8,476 nucleotides of DNA, from the NCBI GenBank assembly GCA_013811765.1, contig JACCUO010000190.1:1-8476 (forward strand). Direction: 5' to 3'. Below are positions 5,901 through 8,476 of this stretch, piece after piece. The number at the start of each line of letters is the position of its first letter. Position 1 is the first letter of the stretch. The position numbers and the translations under genes are program-made. The notes beneath the pieces were generated by a model that was given only the letters and a program-made list of their open reading frames with translations, did not search any database and was not told the origin of the DNA. Source of the stretch: Thermoleophilaceae bacterium. Lineage in GTDB: Bacteria; Actinomycetota; Thermoleophilia; Solirubrobacterales; Thermoleophilaceae.

Positions 5901-6611
5901 ATGCCGGCGCCGGCGCCCATCCATCTGCGGCCCGCCACCGATCTGGCCGAACGGGTGCTGCTCCCAGGGGACCCCCATCGGGCGCTTGCGGTGGCGCAGG
6001 ACCTGCTCGAGAAGCCCCTCATGTTCAACCACGCCCGCGGACTGTGGGGCTACACGGGCAGCGCGCCCGACGGCGCCCCCCTAACCGTACAGTCGACCGG
6101 CATGGGCGGTCCGAGCGCGGCAATCGTGATCGAGGAGCTGATCGGCCTGGGGGCCCGCACGCTCCTGCGCATCGGGACGTGCGGAGCCCTGGTCGATGGC
6201 CTCGAGCTCGGCCAGCTCGTGGCGGTGAACGAGGTCTTCGGGGCAGACGGCGCGAGCACCGCGCTTGGCACGGGTCGCCGACTTTCCCCCGACCCCGAAT
6301 TGACCAGCTTGCTGGTGGACCGTGGCGCGCGCGGGGTGAGTGCAGTGTCTACCGACCTTTTCTACGACCCGCGCGAGGAGATCCACGCGCGGTGGCGCGG
6401 GGAGGGGGCCGAGGTGATCGAGATGGAGACCGCGACGCTCTTGGCGGTGACAGGAATGCGGGAGGTGACGGGCGCGGCGTTGCTCGTGGTCAGCGACCTG
6501 CTCGCCTCGGGAGGACGGAAGCGGTTGGACACCGAAGCGCTGGGGGCCGCCGGCATTGCTCTGGGAAGGGCGGGGTACGCAGCGCTGGCCGACACCCCCG
6601 GCGAAACGTGA
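5901..6611 (+). CDS. Purine nucleoside phosphorylase / uridine phosphorylase family enzyme (DeoD-like)
   Basis: A 236-residue enzyme of the PNP/UDP phosphorylase family that cleaves nucleosides with phosphate to free base and (deoxy)ribose-1-phosphate, in nucleoside salvage. The phosphate-binding GDPxRA motif is at residues 23-28. STGMGGPSAAIVIEEL at 65-80 fits the family signature pattern, and R90 lies in LLRIGTCGA. The ribose-binding EMET is at 174-177, and SD at 198-199 sits where hexameric DeoD enzymes have the Asp that protonates the purine N7. A purine substrate is therefore favoured over uridine. The length is typical of the hexameric class. ATG 5901 is chosen because the family N-terminus begins just after it. 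In-frame GTGs at 5877 and 5892 are possible, and no start has a good Shine-Dalgarno. The gene is divergent from the phasin-like gene and convergent with the next one. Nothing links it to the lipid genes. Confidence 0.9.
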   Translation: MPAPAPIHLRPATDLAERVLLPGDPHRALAVAQDLLEKPLMFNHARGLWGYTGSAPDGAPLTVQSTGMGGPSAAIVIEELIGLGARTLLRIGTCGALVDGLELGQLVAVNEVFGADGASTALGTGRRLSPDPELTSLLVDRGARGVSAVSTDLFYDPREEIHARWRGEGAEVIEMETATLLAVTGMREVTGAALLVVSDLLASGGRKRLDTEALGAAGIALGRAGYAALADTPGET

Positions 6612-6618
6612 GGTACCA

Positions 6619-6638
6619 CCCGCCGGCTGCAGGGCGGG
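6619..6638. terminator. Small GC hairpin between convergent genes, possible terminator
   Basis: CCCGCC at 6619-6624 pairs perfectly with GGCGGG at 6633-6638 across an eight-base loop. It begins eight bases after the phosphorylase stop and lies 22 bases beyond the end of the convergent coiled-coil gene, so it could act in both directions. There is no T-run on either side, so an intrinsic terminator is only a weak call. Confidence 0.25.
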
Positions 6639-6660
6639 GGGGTTGCCGCACCGCTGAAAG

Positions 6661-7104
6661 CTACGCCGACTCGGTGACGGTGAAGCGCTCCTGGGCCCGA
6701 GGGACTGGCTGCACGGCGGGAGCCATCGCCTCGCGCACCGTGGCGAGATCCCGCGCGATCTCCTCCAGCCTCCCCTCAATGGCCGCGCCGCGCCCATCCT
6801 CGGCGAGGTCGGCGGCGGCGGTGCGCTCCTCGATGCGGTCGAGTGCGTCCTCGATGCTCTCGAGCCGCTGGGAGACAGAACGCAGCCGGCGCGTGAGTCG
6901 CTCGACGTCGGCCGCAGAGGGAATGTTGAGCGCACCCATCGCCGCCTCCTGCGCCTGCACCGCCTTTTCACGGGCCTCGAGCGCCCGGGTGACCGCGCCG
7001 TTCACAACCGGATTGGCAATTAGCTCCTCGGCAATCTTCCCGAGCGCCTCCTCGCCCTGACGGGTGAGCCTGTCGGTGATGCTCGGCTCCTGCTCCTCTG
7101 GCAT
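6661..7104 (-). CDS. Small coiled-coil protein, phasin/PhaM-like
   Basis: A 147-residue, largely helical hydrophilic protein without signal peptide or membrane segment. Residues 28-60 (ELIANPVVNGAV...AAMGALNIPS) are followed by a long heptad coiled coil at about 66-125 (DVERLTRRLR...QRLESIEDALDRIEER). The step from GALNIPS into a coiled coil resembles the N-x-P-(S/T) lead-in of PhaE/PhaM and phasin-type proteins of polyester granules. It shares a spaced motif with the phasin-like protein at 5373-5846: DV, then LR, then RL-(D/E)-S-(L/I)-E at the same spacing, about 8 identities in 20. Unlike that protein it has no basic tail and is acidic overall. The ATG at 7104 has GGTGG shortly upstream. 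It stands alone, converging on the phosphorylase gene. Function is inferred only; a generic coiled-coil protein would look the same. Confidence 0.7.
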   Translation of the reverse strand: MPEEQEPSITDRLTRQGEEALGKIAEELIANPVVNGAVTRALEAREKAVQAQEAAMGALNIPSAADVERLTRRLRSVSQRLESIEDALDRIEERTAAADLAEDGRGAAIEGRLEEIARDLATVREAMAPAVQPVPRAQERFTVTESA

Positions 7105-7226
7105 CTGGCCACCCTACCGCACGTCCGGCGCAATACCGGAACGGCCACGGCTCCCGAAAGCAACGACCACGACACTCAAGTTCACCCTGACCCTAAGGGT
7201 TGCTGTCCCGGGCCTCAATTGGGGGC

Positions 7227-7250
7227 CCCGGGCGGCGCTCCCCGCCCGGG
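7227..7250. terminator. Strong 9-bp GC stem-loop upstream of the transglycosylase gene
   Basis: CCCGGGCGG at 7227-7235 pairs perfectly with CCGCCCGGG at 7242-7250 around a six-base loop. It is 221 bases before the transglycosylase start and 123 bases behind the start of the divergent coiled-coil gene, so it does not end any visible gene. It has no T-run. It could be a leader attenuator, a protein-binding site or an RNA structure. The role is unknown; only the structure is clear. Confidence 0.4.
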
Positions 7251-7450
7251 AGATTGGAGGTCTCCCCGATTGCGGCCGATAGGGTCTGGAGCGCGCTGCG
7301 TGACCCACCGAGGCGCAGCCCAGCACCCTCCCCCGGGCCACTTGTCAGTTGCAAACGCCCAAAACAACAGGTAGCTTTCCCTCAGCGGGTAGGTGCTTTC
7401 GTCTGATAGCTTGCGCGGCGGCGGTCTACGGGATCCCGCCCGGGGTCCCT

Positions 7451-7458
7451 GGGAGGAG
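7451..7458 (+). promoter_or_regulatory. Shine-Dalgarno site of the lytic transglycosylase gene
   Basis: GGGAGGAG is the only strong purine-rich site before the start. It ends 12 bases ahead of ATG 7471 and 15 bases ahead of ATG 7474, slightly far for an ideal site. Both ATGs are in frame; the first is used here. Confidence 0.55.
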
Positions 7459-7470
7459 ACAAGACACGGA

Positions 7471-8476
7471 ATGATGAAGCGGGTTTCTCACTTTCTGCTA
7501 TGCGCAGGGCTACTTTCCGCGGCCGCCCTCACCGCATTCACCCTGCCGGCCTCGGCCCAGAAGCAACAGATCCCCGTGAGACTGCTCGACGGCCGGGTGG
7601 TGTACGTCACGGTCGACGTGACACCAGGCACCCCGCTCTCCAAGATCGTCGGCCTTCCGGGCGTTCCGGTGGCGCCGGACACCCAGAGCGGCCCAGCCCC
7701 GCAGCCAGACCCCTCGACCCTTCCCGCCCCCAAGCCCGGAGCGGGCAATCAGCAGGCTCCCGGCGGAGGCAAGCGCAAGCGCCCCGAGCAGGAGGACGAG
7801 GGAGACGGCGAGGCGGGGCCCCAGGACCTCAGTGGTGGCACGCGCACGAAGAAGAGTCGCCCGAAGCCCACTCCGTTGCGTAATGCGGATGGTTCTCCGA
7901 CGGCGGGGAACCCGGGGTTCATGGATGCGTTGCCGGGCCCGTCGTTTGCGACGGGGGTGCCGAATTTCGTGATCCGTAAGTTCAGGGTGCCGATCTTCTT
8001 GTTGCCGATCTATCAGGCGGCGGGGATCCAGTATGGGGTGCGCTGGGAGATCTTGGCGGCGATCAACGAGATCGAGACCGACTACGGGCGCAACCTGAAC
8101 GTCTCCTCCGCGGGCGCGCTCGGGTGGATGCAGTTCATCCCGTCCTCGTGGCGTGCGTATGGGGTCGATGCGAACAAGGACGGCAAGAAGGACCCCTATA
8201 ACCCGGTTGACGCGATCTTCGCGGCGGCAAGGTATCTGAAGGCGGCGGGCTATGAGAAGGACGTCAGGCGCTCGATCTTTGCCTACAACCACGCCGACTG
8301 GTATGTCGATTCGGTGATGTTGCGCTCGCGGCTGATCGCGGGCGTCCCCGCCGATCTCGTCGGTTCGCTGACGGGCCTCACCGAGGGCCGCTTCCCGGTC
8401 GCCGCCCGCGCGCGGTATGCCGATGATTTGAAGGAGCGCGAGGCGACCAAGCGCGTCAAGCGCGGCCAGAACGCCG
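7471..8476 (+). CDS. Secreted lytic transglycosylase, MltB-like (runs off the right edge)
   Basis: A peptidoglycan-cleaving lytic transglycosylase, exported by the Sec route. The visible 335 residues start with a signal peptide: basic MMKR, a hydrophobic core and a cleavage site after ASA at residue 29. A short beta-like segment (IPVRLLDGRVVYVTVDV) follows, then a long Pro/Gly/Lys-rich linker at about 70-165 with KRKR and acidic patches. The catalytic domain begins near 170. The catalytic Glu is probably E202 in EIETDYGRN, aligned with the GVETxxG motif of MltB, with E200 as the alternative. GWMQFIPSSW is at 218-227, and VDANKDGKKDPYNPVDA at 232-248 resembles the calcium-binding DxNxDG loop of MltB. 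AYNHADWYVDSV is at 271-282. The frame is still open at the edge, so a further domain such as an M23 peptidase may follow. Leu codon use changes sharply at 7876. The Cys at residue 11 does not make a proper lipobox. Confidence 0.9.
   Translation, partial: MMKRVSHFLLCAGLLSAAALTAFTLPASAQKQQIPVRLLDGRVVYVTVDVTPGTPLSKIVGLPGVPVAPDTQSGPAPQPDPSTLPAPKPGAGNQQAPGGGKRKRPEQEDEGDGEAGPQDLSGGTRTKKSRPKPTPLRNADGSPTAGNPGFMDALPGPSFATGVPNFVIRKFRVPIFLLPIYQAAGIQYGVRWEILAAINEIETDYGRNLNVSSAGALGWMQFIPSSWRAYGVDANKDGKKDPYNPVDAIFAAARYLKAAGYEKDVRRSIFAYNHADWYVDSVMLRSRLIAGVPADLVGSLTGLTEGRFPVAARARYADDLKEREATKRVKRGQNA

Larger units (their letters stand above)
7105..7470. other. Gene-free 366-base stretch: divergent regulatory region and transglycosylase leader
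   Basis: I see no convincing gene here; the short open frames are low-quality. The left half is very GC-rich and holds the hairpin at 7227-7250 and a smaller GGAG/CTCC inverted repeat at 7256-7265. The stretch at about 7340-7415 is clearly poorer in GC than its surroundings. It contains a TTGTCA hexamer at 7342-7347 and three imperfect repeats of a GGTAG..CTTTC type word at about 7370-7379, 7388-7400 and 7405-7414. No correctly spaced -10 element is convincing. I looked for the c-di-AMP (ydaO) riboswitch that often precedes actinobacterial wall hydrolases and did not recognise its conserved blocks. Confidence 0.5.

Noticed and set aside
7429..7438. Palindrome CGGGATCCCG as a regulator-binding site
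   Set aside because: A single short palindrome just before the ribosome site, with no second copy; too little to support an operator.
7270..7470. c-di-AMP (ydaO-type) riboswitch upstream of the wall hydrolase
   Set aside because: The conserved 5' and 3' blocks of that element could not be recognised. A covariance-model search would settle it.
7471..7506. Lipoprotein signal (Cys at residue 11) in the transglycosylase
   Set aside because: The residues before Cys are FLL with no Gly/Ala at -1, while a normal cleavage site after ASA at residue 29 is present.

Overview
The window is one piece of a high-GC bacterial chromosome with tightly packed genes, GTG/TTG starts, 1-nt stop/start overlaps and C/G-ending codons. 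The protein types point to Actinomycetota. My best guess is a Thermoleophilia-like lineage (Solirubrobacterales/Gaiellales), because of the GalE2-acyltransferase pair, the short phasin-like coiled-coil proteins and a secreted MltB-like transglycosylase with a long Pro/Lys-rich linker. This placement is inference from memory, not from a search. I see no rRNA, tRNA, CRISPR array, insertion sequence or phage gene.

Layout. (1) Positions 1-936, minus strand: a class III nucleotide cyclase whose stop codon overlaps by one base the GTG start of tilS (tRNA-Ile lysidine synthase), which runs off the left edge. (2) Positions 1075-3075, plus strand: a complete 666-residue two-domain fatty acyl-CoA reductase of the Marinobacter type, which makes fatty alcohols. 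(3) Positions 5846-3110, minus strand, convergent with the reductase: a four-gene set of a phasin-like protein with a Lys/Ala/Pro tail, a GalE2-like SDR protein without the usual Tyr/Lys pair, a PlsC/MGAT-like acyltransferase and an SCP-2-like lipid-carrier domain protein. (4) Positions 5901-6611, plus strand: a purine nucleoside phosphorylase-type enzyme, divergent from the phasin-like gene. (5) Positions 7104-6661, minus strand: a second small coiled-coil protein that shares a motif with the first phasin-like protein. (6) Positions 7105-7470: a gene-free stretch with a strong GC hairpin and an AT-richer leader. (7) Position 7471 to the right edge, plus strand: a secreted lytic transglycosylase, cut by the window.

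The most coherent theme is lipid metabolism in 1075-5846: a fatty-alcohol-forming reductase beside an acyltransferase, a lipid-binding SCP-2 domain and granule-coat-like (phasin-like) proteins. A neutral-lipid or wax-type storage or envelope-lipid module is a reasonable hypothesis. It is not proven by the sequence, and no wax-ester synthase is visible here. I found no clear case for a wholly new system. The best leads are the lipid module, the pseudo-active-site SDR coupled to the acyltransferase, the cyclase-tilS coupling with a doubtful cyclase N-terminus, and the codon-mosaic transglycosylase gene.
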